Assembly: GCA_000720845.1 (NCBI GenBank)
Contig: JODU01000011.1
Span: 124,001 to 188,000 of the forward strand
Origin: Kitasatospora aureofaciens
GTDB lineage: Bacteria; Actinomycetota; Actinomycetes; Streptomycetales; Streptomycetaceae
Length of the DNA stretch: 64,000 nucleotides
Direction: 5' to 3'
Part shown: positions 33,456 through 41,169 of the stretch, piece by piece
How the letters are laid out: each line of letters begins with the position of its first letter
Numbering within the stretch: the stretch's first letter is position 1
The notes under the pieces: model-generated
The model's database searches: none
Told to the model about the DNA's origin: nothing
Seen by the model: only the letters and a program-made list of their open reading frames with translations
Position numbers and translations under genes: made by a program

Positions 33456-33922
33456 CCCTGGGGCGGACCCGACTGCGGAGGGTTTCCGATCGAGACGTCT
33501 CCCATACGCAGGGCGGCCGCGGAACCGTGGTCGGCGCGGATGTCCACATTCCCGCCGACTGACTGGCCGTCTCCCGTCGAGGCCACGCCGACAGCGGTGT
33601 GCTCACGCAGCAGTGCCTGCAGGGCCTCGGCGGCCCGGCCCTGCTCGTCATCATTCAGATGCGCGAGGGCGGTTTCGAAGCGCACCTGCCACACGGCCTC
33701 TTCGCGCAACCGCAGCTGGACCGCTTCAGCGTCACCGGTCCCCACCAGCGCGTTCGCACTCCGGTCCAGACGATCAAGCTCGGTGCGTACCCGCTCGTCG
33801 TCCCCGCGCCCGAACCATCGGGCCACGGCTTGCTGGAACCCCTGCCACGTACTGGTCCCCGCGGCCTGCACCACCGCCGTGCCGCCCGCCGCAGACAGCG
33901 CCGTCAACGCCTCCGTCAGCAT
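33452..33922 (-). CDS. Small NLR-associated protein with amyloid-like C-terminal motif (putative effector)
   Basis: A 156-residue protein upstream of, and translationally overlapping, the NLR gene. The N-terminus (MLTEALTALSAAGGTAVVQAAG, then TWQGFQQAVARWFGRGDDER) is an amphipathic or hydrophobic helix region, followed by helical, charged sequence to about residue 115. The last 35 residues (SVGGNVDIRADHGSAAALRM and GDVSIGNPPQSGPPQG) resemble glycine-rich amyloid signalling motifs placed at effector C-termini. GGAGG lies 6 bases before the ATG. The layout matches effector plus NLR pairs of multicellular bacteria; a Bell/HeLo-like membrane-acting domain is my guess, not a demonstrated match. 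Confidence 0.7.
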   Translation of the reverse strand: MLTEALTALSAAGGTAVVQAAGTSTWQGFQQAVARWFGRGDDERVRTELDRLDRSANALVGTGDAEAVQLRLREEAVWQVRFETALAHLNDDEQGRAAEALQALLREHTAVGVASTGDGQSVGGNVDIRADHGSAAALRMGDVSIGNPPQSGPPQG

Positions 33923-34119
33923 CCACCGCCTCCGTTCGCCGCACTTCCGGAATCCCGTATCGACACCTCCTCAAAGTACGTCGCCGAACGGCCCTTGGTT
34001 CCCCGATTCGGGCGACGCACGCCCATGCCCGCGTGGCAGTCGCCCTCTTCCCGGACCGCTGTGACGTACCGGCCACCGGCCTGCTCGGACGGTGCCGGCA
34101 GAAGGTACGGCTTCCAGGT

Positions 34120-35055
34120 CTAGGGACGGCCCTGGTCCGGGCCCTGCGCCGTGCTGCTGCCGCCGTCGCCGACCTCCAGGTCGACGTCTCCTTCGCCGAC
34201 GATGCCGTCGGCGCCCAATTTCGCGCCGGTGTCTCCTGTACCGGCGTTCGCCGCGTCTGTACCGGCGTTCGCCGCGTCGTTCCCGCCGGAGCCGATCCCG
34301 GCACCGGTCGACGGCCCCGGCCCGGTCGGCAGGTCGAGCTGCTCGGTGCAGTAGGCCTCGACGCGCTCCGCACCGCCCGCCGCCGCGACCAGCCGCTGCC
34401 AGGCCGCGGCCTCCAGCGCCTTGCCGTTGCCCGCCAGCCGCTCGTAGACGCGGCAGTGGGCCTCGGTGTCCCGGCCGCCGGCCGGGTGGTCCGGGGCCGT
34501 GGAGACGCGGGGAGGAGCGGATGACCCCGGGGACGCGGACTCTCCCGGGGGCGTGGTCACGGGGTCCGGGGTGCCGGGGCCCGGCGTGGTGACCGGTGGG
34601 GTGGCGACCGGCCGGGCCGCGGCGTCGTCGGAGGCGGCGGGCGGGCGAGTACGGTCCGGGCCGCCGTCGTCCGCGGTGGGGCCGCCCCCGCCGATGGCCG
34701 CGTAGGCGACTCCGCCCAGGGTGAGGCTCGCCAGCACGACGGAGAGGGCGGTCTTCAGCGTGCGCCCGGGGTGCCGCCCGTCGCGCGGCCGCCAGTCGTC
34801 CCGCCGCCGGGTGCGTGCGGCCCGGGCCGGTTCCGCGTCGCGGGCGGCCCGGAAGGCGGCCAGGGCGCGGCGCTCGCCCTCGGCGTCGGCGCGCTGCGCA
34901 CGCAGTGCCGCGGCGAGCAGCGCCTCCGTACCGGGGATGCCGCCGGGGGCGCGCCGGGGACCGGCGTCGCGGCCGTCACCCTCCCCGTGCCGTGCGCCCA
35001 TGCCCGTCTCCGCTCCCGCTCGGTCCGCGGGGCCGCCGTCCGCGGCGCCCCTCAT
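34120..35055 (-). CDS. Membrane protein partner of ECF sigma factor (pair B)
   Basis: A 311-residue single-pass protein. The N-terminal cytosolic part includes LLAAALRAQRADAEGERRALAAFRAARDAE, a helix follows at about residues 98-122 (LKTALSVVLASLTLGGVAYAAIGGG), then a Pro/Thr/Ser-rich stretch and an exterior domain with HCRVYERLAGNGKALEAAAWQRLVAAAGG and a cysteine (EAYCTEQL). The tail carries short NDAANAGTDAANAG repeats. ATG at 35055 overlaps the sigma stop as ATGA. Arrangement and topology parallel the gene at 28016, including an AALAAFRK/R-like cytosolic block, so both are probably sigma-linked regulators. Confidence 0.72.
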   Translation of the reverse strand: MRGAADGGPADRAGAETGMGARHGEGDGRDAGPRRAPGGIPGTEALLAAALRAQRADAEGERRALAAFRAARDAEPARAARTRRRDDWRPRDGRHPGRTLKTALSVVLASLTLGGVAYAAIGGGGPTADDGGPDRTRPPAASDDAAARPVATPPVTTPGPGTPDPVTTPPGESASPGSSAPPRVSTAPDHPAGGRDTEAHCRVYERLAGNGKALEAAAWQRLVAAAGGAERVEAYCTEQLDLPTGPGPSTGAGIGSGGNDAANAGTDAANAGTGDTGAKLGADGIVGEGDVDLEVGDGGSSTAQGPDQGRP

Positions 35056-35669
35056 GTCGACTCCCCCAGCGTCCGGGGGCCGTCATCCGTCACACCCTCG
35101 GTCCCCAGCTGCCGCGCCAGCCGCTTCAGCCCCCGGTACGTCGCCGTACGCACCGCGCCCGGCCGCTTGCCGAGCACGCGCGCGGCGGACGGCCCGTCGA
35201 GACCGACGACGACCCGCAGCAGCACGGCCTCGGCCTGGTCCCGCGGCAGCCCCGCGACCAGGTTCAGCGCGGTCCGTGTGGAGAGCGTCTCCAGGGCCTG
35301 GTCGTGCGTGGAGTGCGGGCCGGGCAGGTCCACGAGATCCTGTTCCAGCGCCGTGGGCCGGGGCCGTACCTTCTGGCGGCGCAGGTGGTCCAGGGCCCGG
35401 TGCCGGGCGATCGTCGCCGTCCAGCCCCGGAAACCGGCGCCGTCGCCCTTGAAGCGCCGCAGGTCACGGGCTATCTCCAGCCAGGCGTCCGCCGCGACGT
35501 CCTCGGCGTCCTCCCCGACCAGCCCGCGCACGTAGCCCAGCAGTCCCGGCTGCACGAGCCGGTAGGCGACCGCGAAGGCGGCCTCGTCACCTTCCTGGGC
35601 CCGCGCGACGGCCGCGCCCAGTTCCCCGTCGTACGCCTGCACGCGGCGGGGTTCCCCTCGCTGGCCCAA
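35052..35669 (-). CDS. ECF-family RNA polymerase sigma factor (pair B)
   Basis: A 205-residue paralogue of the sigma factor at 29068: region 2 AYRLVQPGLLGYVRGLVGEDAEDVAADAWLEIARDLRRF, then FRGWTATIARHRALDHLRR, and region 4 LPRDQAEAVLLRVVVGLDGPSAARVLGKRPGAVRTATYRGLKRLARQL. TTG at 35669 is chosen because GAGGA lies 6 bases upstream; GTG at 35642 is an alternative. It is coupled to the downstream membrane protein. Duplicate sigma/regulator modules 5 kb apart suggest a tandem duplication later split by the NLR insert, or independent retention of both. Confidence 0.9.
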   Translation of the reverse strand: MGQRGEPRRVQAYDGELGAAVARAQEGDEAAFAVAYRLVQPGLLGYVRGLVGEDAEDVAADAWLEIARDLRRFKGDGAGFRGWTATIARHRALDHLRRQKVRPRPTALEQDLVDLPGPHSTHDQALETLSTRTALNLVAGLPRDQAEAVLLRVVVGLDGPSAARVLGKRPGAVRTATYRGLKRLARQLGTEGVTDDGPRTLGEST

Positions 35670-35765
35670 GAACCGTCCTCGTCCGTACCGAGTCCTGCGC
35701 GCGCTCGGGTGAGCCCGCCCCCAAGGTCATCAGCGCCGGGGCGCACAGAAGTGTCACAGGGAAGG

Positions 35766-36197
35766 TCACCGGGCCGACGTCGCGTCCCGGCACAGCAGAC
35801 GGAGCGAACCGTCCCCGGCGAAGCAGCGCCGGGCCTCGTCCATCGGGTCCCACAGGCGGCCGTCCGGGGTGCGGACCCAGTGGTCGCCGCCGGTCGTCCA
35901 CCACTCGCCTCCGGTCTGGCGCACGATCACCTCCCCGGCGTACGCGCCGAGTCCGCGCAGCGCCGTCTCGACCGCGGCGTACGGCGCCTTCTCCCGCCGG
36001 ATGCCGTCGATCACCCGGTCCACGCGCCACAGGCTCTGCGCCGAGTAGTCCAGGCTCAGCCGCGCGCCCTCGCGCATCACGGCCACCGCGTCCGCCGCCC
36101 ACCGCGCCGGCTTCGCGGCGGCCGACGGCCGGGTCTGCTGCGGGCTCGTCGTCCCGCTCGTCCATCCGCTCGTCCATCCGCTGGTCACAGTCGTCAC
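35766..36197 (-). CDS. Conserved hypothetical protein
   Basis: A 143-residue protein, no family recognised. A helical segment (AADAVAVMREGARLSLDYSAQSLWRVDRVIDGIRRE) precedes a mixed alpha/beta part with VIVRQTGGEWWTTGGDHWVRTPDGRLWDPMDEARRCF. The start is uncertain: GTG 36197 or GTG 36188, neither with a good ribosome-binding site. The pattern resembles small immunity or SMI1-like proteins only loosely. It lies just upstream of the pair B sigma operon on the same strand. Confidence 0.6.
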   Translation of the reverse strand: MTTVTSGWTSGWTSGTTSPQQTRPSAAAKPARWAADAVAVMREGARLSLDYSAQSLWRVDRVIDGIRREKAPYAAVETALRGLGAYAGEVIVRQTGGEWWTTGGDHWVRTPDGRLWDPMDEARRCFAGDGSLRLLCRDATSAR

Positions 36198-36352
36198 ATG
36201 GGCTAAAGCGCCGTGGGGCGGGGTCGCGTCACACGTGGGGGCCGGTCGTTCCGCAACCGGCGCAGGACCGCCCCACCTCCGCCACGTCCGCCGCACCTCC
36301 GCCGCGCGTTCCCCGCAGGACGGACACAGGGGGCCCGCGGCGGGTGCTGGGC

Positions 36353-36910
36353 TCAGCGCCGTCCCCTGGCCCGGCGGGAGACCACCGCGCGCAGCACCCG
36401 GCGCCCCTCCGTGGAGACTTCAAGGGCCGGACGGAGCCCGGCCGCGCCGTGCCCGGCGAGCAGTTCCAGGACGCCGACCTGGCGGCGCAGTTCGGCGGCG
36501 ACGAGCGGGGGCAGTCCCTCCGCGCCGCCCGCGCGCGGGACGTCGGTTGCCCCGGCCGCGTCCGCCGCCGGGTCGAGCAGCCGGTGGATGCGGAGCGAGG
36601 CGACGGAACAGGCGTCGGCCCACGTCCGCAGGGGCGGTCCCGAGCATTCGGCCGGCGCGGCCGCGAGCATGCGGCGGGCCAGCAGCACGGCCTCGCCCTC
36701 GCCGGTGGCGTCGGGGCCGGCGAGCTTGTCCCGCACCTGCGCCAGCCCCTGCGTCCAGTCGCCTCCGGGCGCGTCGCCGAGGGTTGCCCACAAGGGTCTG
36801 AGGGCCTCGTCGTCGCCGTGCAGCAGCGGAAGGCAGCGATCCAAACAAGCCAGCCCGCTCGCGGCGAGTCCGCGTGTGTCGGCCCGCGCGATCAGTTCCA
36901 CCAGGCTCAT
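36353..36910 (-). CDS. Hypothetical protein, helical
   Basis: A 185-residue cytosolic protein, rich in Ala and Leu, predicted to be mostly helical (MSLVELIARADTRGLAASGLACLDRCLPLL at the start). It has no signal peptide, membrane helix or catalytic motif I recognise. It is followed at about 150 bases by another hypothetical gene and preceded by one 87 bases upstream. Start ATG 36910 is followed at once by coding-type sequence. Confidence 0.6.
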   Translation of the reverse strand: MSLVELIARADTRGLAASGLACLDRCLPLLHGDDEALRPLWATLGDAPGGDWTQGLAQVRDKLAGPDATGEGEAVLLARRMLAAAPAECSGPPLRTWADACSVASLRIHRLLDPAADAAGATDVPRAGGAEGLPPLVAAELRRQVGVLELLAGHGAAGLRPALEVSTEGRRVLRAVVSRRARGRR

Positions 36911-36997
36911 CGGGTCCCTCCCCGTTCCCGCCGCTTCGCCCCGCTCACCACCACGGAGCCCGCACTGACCCTTACTGCGTGCGACGGGCCGGGAGTG

Positions 36998-37555
36998 TCA
37001 CAGCGGTACGACGCCCAGCCGGTCGAGGAACCGGAAGAAGAGGGTTTCGGCCACCGGACCGTCGGCGGGGACCGCATCGCGGTCCGCGCCGCGACCCCCG
37101 TCCGCGTCCGCCGCCGGGTCGTCCGACAGCACCTCGGTCAGTTCACCCGCGCTCGCGGCGTGCCCCGCCTCGGCGGCCCAGGCGACGGCGCGCTCGGCGG
37201 CGTCCCGGGGCTCCAGGAAGTAGTCCTCCAGGGTGAGCCCGTCCCGCTCGGCCCCCAGGTACCCGGCCATGGCGGTGCGCGCCAGGCAGGTCGTCCACGC
37301 CCCGCTCCGCGGCGCCGCCGCCTCCACGACCACGCAGTCGCTGTCCATCACGTAGCCGAACAACGCGGGCGCGCCGGTCTGCCCGGCCAGGTCGTTCATG
37401 TTGCCGACGTCTCCGTCGCCGCCCGCGAACTCCCACACCTGCCAGCCGTCCGGCGCCGACTGGCGCAGGCTCATGTCCGCGGCGCCGGCCAGCGCCTCCA
37501 GCTCCGCGAGCGGCCGCTCGGCGCGGCCGACGACGAAGTACCCCCAGTAGCCCAT
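36998..37555 (-). CDS. Hypothetical protein
   Basis: A 185-residue soluble protein beginning MGYWGYFVVGRAERPLAELE. Blocks GWQVWEFAGGDG, APALFGYVMDSDCVVVEAA and TAMAGYLGAERDGLTLEDYFLEP suggest an alpha/beta fold, with an acidic disordered stretch (DDPAADADGGRGADRDA) before a helical C-terminus. I do not recognise the family. It sits between two other hypotheticals and the GH20 gene, all on the minus strand with separate gaps of 87-144 bases. Confidence 0.65.
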   Translation of the reverse strand: MGYWGYFVVGRAERPLAELEALAGAADMSLRQSAPDGWQVWEFAGGDGDVGNMNDLAGQTGAPALFGYVMDSDCVVVEAAAPRSGAWTTCLARTAMAGYLGAERDGLTLEDYFLEPRDAAERAVAWAAEAGHAASAGELTEVLSDDPAADADGGRGADRDAVPADGPVAETLFFRFLDRLGVVPL

Positions 37556-37699
37556 GTCCCGGTTCCCCCCGGCGTATCAGGTTCGGATCGGTCAAAAGAC
37601 CACCACAGCCGTACGGGAGTTCGCAGCAGGATCGGCCGATCGGCGCGCCGCGGCCGAGGGTGCCCGGGGGTCCGGGGGTCCGGCGTCCGGCGTCCGGCG

Positions 37700-39316
37700 T
37701 CAGTCGAGCCGGTCCGCCAGCGACTTGAACTCCGCCCAGGACAGCTCGGGCTTGCCGGGGTCCCACAGCTTCTGGACCGTCGCGGCCAGCGGCAGCCGGA
37801 TGCCCTCGGCGACCTGGGCCTGGGTCTGGGCGTTCGGGAAGTCGCCCCAGACGGCGAAGCTGCCGCCGAGTATCTGCCGGTCGTACTTGGCGTCGACGGC
37901 CGTGGTGCCGCGCAGGACGCGCGGGGTCCACTGCTCGTAGATGCGCTCGCCGGTCGGGTAGACGAAGGTCTGCGGCTGGCCGAGCACGTAGTAGAGGAAC
38001 TCGTCGTTGTAGTTGAGGACCTGGCGGCCCGCGCTCAGGTACTCCGTCGGCGGGCGGGCGCCGATCTCCTTGCCGGTCCAGTAGGCGACCTTGATGTCCT
38101 TGATCGGCTCGACGGACGTGTCCTTGAAGAAGCCGTCGTTCCAGGCGCGCGGGGTGCGGTCGTGGGCCATGACCGTCTTGGCGCGGCCGTTGAGCCAGCC
38201 CGTGGTGAGGTCGGCGACGGTGCCGCCGGAGCCGTAGGCCTTGCGGGCGGCGGCGGCCAGCGTCGGGTAGGACGCCTCGGGGTCCGGCACCACGAGCGCC
38301 TGGTACTCGTCGGCGCCCAGGTGGAACTGGGAGCCGGGGAAGAGGTCGGCGTACTCGTTCAGCAGGTCGTCGACGATCTTCGCGGCCTCCGGCTTGGAGA
38401 TGTCGATGGCGCCGCGGGTGGCCGTGCCCTGGGCGTTGCGCAGCTGGAGGTCGGGGTGGGCGGCGATCACGGCGCCGAGGTGGCCCGGCGAGTCGATCTC
38501 GGGGACGACGGTGATGTGGCGCGAGGCGGCGAGATCGATGATCTCCTTCATCTCGGCCTTGCTCAGGTGCTCGTCCGAGACGATCTCGGGGTGCGAGTCG
38601 GACTCGATGCGGAAGGCCTGGTCGTCGGAGAAGTGCAGGCCCAGCTCGTTGAACTTCAGGTCGCCCAGCTCCCGGATCCGATCCTTGATCCAGCCGGCGT
38701 CGTAGTGCTTGCGGGCGATGTCGAGCGAGAAGCCGCGCTTCGGTTTGGCCGGTTCGTCCTTCACCACGCCCTCCGGCGCGGTGCCGCCGCCGTCCACCTC
38801 CTGCTTCAGGGTGCGGGTGCCGTAGTAGACCCCGGCCTCGGCGGGCCCGGTGACGGTGACCCGGCCGTCGCGCACGGTCATGGTGTACGACTCCGGGTTC
38901 GCGCCCTTGTCGGCCTTCACGTCGAGCAGCAGGTCCCCGGCGCGCTCGTCGTCCTTCTCACCGGCGTACGTCATGCCCAGCTCGCCGGCGATCTGCTTGC
39001 CCTCGTCGGCGAGAGCGGAGTCGGCGACGACGACCCGGTGCCCCTTCTCCGGCTGCCAGCCGGGGCCGCGGGCCGCGGTGTGCTCGCGTACGGCGGGTAT
39101 GGTGCGCGGCTCCTCGGACAGCGGGTAGGACCGGCTGGGGCTGGGCGCGGCCGCCTCGGCCGACCGGGTCGCCGGGCCCGAGCCCTCCCGTCCGTCGCCG
39201 TCACCGTCGGTGGCCCACAGGCCGACTCCCACACCGAGCGCGGCGACCACCGCGCCGGCGATCACGGCCCGCTGCCTCACTCTGTGCGCCGGTGACCGGC
39301 CTCCGTGCTGGCTCAC
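37700..39316 (-). CDS. GH20 beta-N-acetylhexosaminidase, exported
   Basis: A 538-residue exported or membrane-anchored glycoside hydrolase removing terminal GlcNAc/GalNAc from chitin oligomers or muropeptides. The N-terminal helix at residues 16-36 (RAVIAGAVVAALGVGVGLW) is an uncleaved anchor or signal. An alpha/beta GH20b domain (about 70-175) precedes the GH20 barrel, with RGFSLDIARKHYD, PEIDSPGHLGAVIAAHPDL and the catalytic pair in HLGADEY. The GTG start at 39316 follows TAGGTT by 6 bases and has no ribosome-binding site, so it may be leaderless. Confidence 0.93.
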   Translation of the reverse strand: MSQHGGRSPAHRVRQRAVIAGAVVAALGVGVGLWATDGDGDGREGSGPATRSAEAAAPSPSRSYPLSEEPRTIPAVREHTAARGPGWQPEKGHRVVVADSALADEGKQIAGELGMTYAGEKDDERAGDLLLDVKADKGANPESYTMTVRDGRVTVTGPAEAGVYYGTRTLKQEVDGGGTAPEGVVKDEPAKPKRGFSLDIARKHYDAGWIKDRIRELGDLKFNELGLHFSDDQAFRIESDSHPEIVSDEHLSKAEMKEIIDLAASRHITVVPEIDSPGHLGAVIAAHPDLQLRNAQGTATRGAIDISKPEAAKIVDDLLNEYADLFPGSQFHLGADEYQALVVPDPEASYPTLAAAARKAYGSGGTVADLTTGWLNGRAKTVMAHDRTPRAWNDGFFKDTSVEPIKDIKVAYWTGKEIGARPPTEYLSAGRQVLNYNDEFLYYVLGQPQTFVYPTGERIYEQWTPRVLRGTTAVDAKYDRQILGGSFAVWGDFPNAQTQAQVAEGIRLPLAATVQKLWDPGKPELSWAEFKSLADRLD

Positions 39317-39528
39317 AGCGCCAACCTACGGCCGCCGTTGCCGTCATGCGTCCACCACATGTTCTGAAACTCTCCCGTTCGGGTGAAATTCGGGCATCGG
39401 ACGGACACGCGTTGCCGTCACTCGATAACGTGACGCCACATCTTTCGCACAATCCCCTGCCGACACACACGTGAAGCCCACGAGGACCCACGCTGCCTGC
39501 GCACCGTCTCCCAGACCTCCCCCGCCGA

Positions 39529-40101
39529 GTGGCCATACCGGTACCGGTGCAAACACGCGCCACACCGGCAACGGCCACCCCGCTGGAGCGCTTCAACACG
39601 GCCCCGGCCGACGAGGCCGCCCAGACCCTCCTCGCCTGCCTGAACAGCCGCGCCTGGGCCCACCGGCTCGTCGCCCATCGCCCCTACCCGGACCTTCCCG
39701 CGCTCCTGGCGGCAGCGGACGAGGCGGCCTACGACCTCTCCCCGGACGACCTGACGCAGGCCCTGGCCGCGGAAACGCTGCCCACCCTCCCCGAGGACAC
39801 GTACGCGGCAGCCCACACGGCCCTGAGCGCGGCCCACGCGGCCTACGAGTCCCGCTTCGGACACGTGTTCGTCATCTGCCTGGCCGACCTGCCCCCGGCC
39901 GAGGCCCTGGACCACGTCCTGACCGCCATCCGGTCACGTTTGGCAAACGATCCGGACGAGGAACGCCTGGTGACGGCGGAGGAACTCCGGCACCTGGCAA
40001 AGACACGGCTGAGCAACGCCTTCTCAGGGGCGCGGGGAATTGCGCGACCAGCCACCGACCACCCGCACCCGGCAAACCACACCAAACCCCCACTCCCGTA
40101 G
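39529..40101 (+). CDS. OHCU-decarboxylase-like protein, apparently missing the catalytic histidine
   Basis: A 190-residue homologue of 2-oxo-4-hydroxy-4-carboxy-5-ureidoimidazoline decarboxylase, which yields S-allantoin in urate breakdown. The recognisable parts are TPLERFNTAPADEAAQTLLACLNSRAWAHRL, YESRFGHVFVICLA and DEERLVTAEELRHLAKTRL. Where active enzymes have an AHPRIG-type motif bearing the proton-donating His, this one has ALAAETLPTLP. It is therefore probably inactive or altered. The start is uncertain (GTG 39529 or 39547). No other urate-pathway gene is nearby. Confidence 0.72.
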   Translation: MAIPVPVQTRATPATATPLERFNTAPADEAAQTLLACLNSRAWAHRLVAHRPYPDLPALLAAADEAAYDLSPDDLTQALAAETLPTLPEDTYAAAHTALSAAHAAYESRFGHVFVICLADLPPAEALDHVLTAIRSRLANDPDEERLVTAEELRHLAKTRLSNAFSGARGIARPATDHPHPANHTKPPLP

Positions 40102-40281
40102 CCGCCCCCGCTCAGACCCACTGCTCCTTTGAGTGCAAGTTTGATCACAACGGCAGGCCCCCCGTAAGCGCCGCGGTCAACCGTCGCTACCATGCTGGGG
40201 GCCGGTGGACCGTACCCGGCCGGGCCCGACCGACAAGGAAAGCCGGCGCGGCCCCAATCCCCGCTCCCGGAGGAAATTTCC

Positions 40282-40662
40282 GTGCCGGCTGGAACGCTGT
40301 ACCGCGGCCGGGAAGGAATGTGGTCCTGGGTGGCTCACCGAGTCACCGGCGTCCTCATCTTCTTCTTCCTGTTCGTTCACGTGCTGGACACCGCTCTCGT
40401 GCGGGTGTCCCCCGAGGCCTACGACACCGTCGTGGCCACGTACAAGACGCCGATCGTCGCGCTGCTGGAGTACGGCCTCGTCGCCGCCATCCTCTTCCAC
40501 GCGCTCAACGGCCTGCGTGTCATCGCCGTCGACTTCTGGGTCAAGGGCGCCCGCTACCAGAAGCAGATGCTCTGGACCGTCGTCGCCCTGTGGGTCGTGC
40601 TGATGCTCGGGGCGATCTACCCCGTCCTCGGCCACGCCGCTCGTGAACTGTTCGGGAGCTGA
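40282..40662 (+). CDS. sdhC: Succinate dehydrogenase cytochrome b556 subunit
   Basis: Membrane-anchor subunit of complex II, 126 residues with three transmembrane helices (VTGVLIFFFLFVHVLDTALV, LLEYGLVAAILFHALNGLRVI, LWTVVALWVVLMLGAIYPVL). The conserved histidines in FVHVLD and FHALNGLRV would ligate haem and form the quinone site. GTG at 40282 is chosen because GGAGG lies 8 bases upstream; the longer in-frame extension is not supported. First gene of sdhCDAB. Confidence 0.96.
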   Translation: MPAGTLYRGREGMWSWVAHRVTGVLIFFFLFVHVLDTALVRVSPEAYDTVVATYKTPIVALLEYGLVAAILFHALNGLRVIAVDFWVKGARYQKQMLWTVVALWVVLMLGAIYPVLGHAARELFGS

Positions 40663-40667
40663 CGCCA

Positions 40668-41150
40668 ATGTCCACGACTGAATCCCCCGCTTCCGGGATC
40701 GGCCCCGTCGAGGGCGCCTCCCTCTACACGGTCGACAACCCGGCGCCGCTCATCGAGGCGCCCCGCGCCCGCACGAAGAAGACCCCGAAGTCCACCCGGG
40801 GCAACTTCGAGATGGCCGCCTGGCTCTTCATGCGCCTGTCCGGCGTGGTGCTGGTCGTCCTGGTCCTCGGCCACCTGCTGATCCAGCTGGTGCTGGACGG
40901 CGGTGTCTCCAAGATCGGCTTCGCCTTCGTGGCGGGCCGCTGGGCCTCGCCGTTCTGGCAGGTCTGGGACCTCCTGATGCTCTGGCTCGCGATGCTGCAC
41001 GGCGCGAACGGCCTGCGCACGGTCATCAACGACTACGCGGAGCGCCCGAACACCCGGCTGTGGCTCAAGGGCCTGCTCTACACCGCCACGGTGTTCACCA
41101 TCCTGCTGGGCACGCTGGTGATCTTCACCTTCGACCCGAACATCCGCTAG
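40668..41150 (+). CDS. sdhD: Succinate dehydrogenase membrane anchor subunit
   Basis: A 160-residue second anchor of complex II. A polar N-terminus of about 50 residues (MSTTESPASGIGPVEGASLY) precedes three helices: MRLSGVVLVVLVLGHLLIQLVL, WDLLMLWLAMLHGANGLRTVI and LLYTATVFTILLGTLVIF. His residues in LGHLL and LHGANGLRT match haem and quinone site positions of the family. Five bases separate it from sdhC. It anchors SdhA/SdhB to the cytoplasmic membrane. Confidence 0.95.
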   Translation: MSTTESPASGIGPVEGASLYTVDNPAPLIEAPRARTKKTPKSTRGNFEMAAWLFMRLSGVVLVVLVLGHLLIQLVLDGGVSKIGFAFVAGRWASPFWQVWDLLMLWLAMLHGANGLRTVINDYAERPNTRLWLKGLLYTATVFTILLGTLVIFTFDPNIR

Positions 41151-41169
41151 GCACGGGGCTGCGAAAATC

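Noticed and set aside
30765..34064. 1099-codon plus-strand frame over the NLR region
   Set aside because: Antisense to the NACHT/HEAT gene, which has Walker A/B motifs and regular repeats; the plus-strand text is shadow.
36344..39295. 983-codon plus-strand frame over hypothetical genes and GH20
   Set aside because: Antisense to the hexosaminidase and other coding genes; no recognisable domain.
39471..40646. 391-codon plus-strand frame overlapping the OHCU-like gene and sdhC
   Set aside because: Different frame from both recognised proteins and low-complexity Arg/Pro text.
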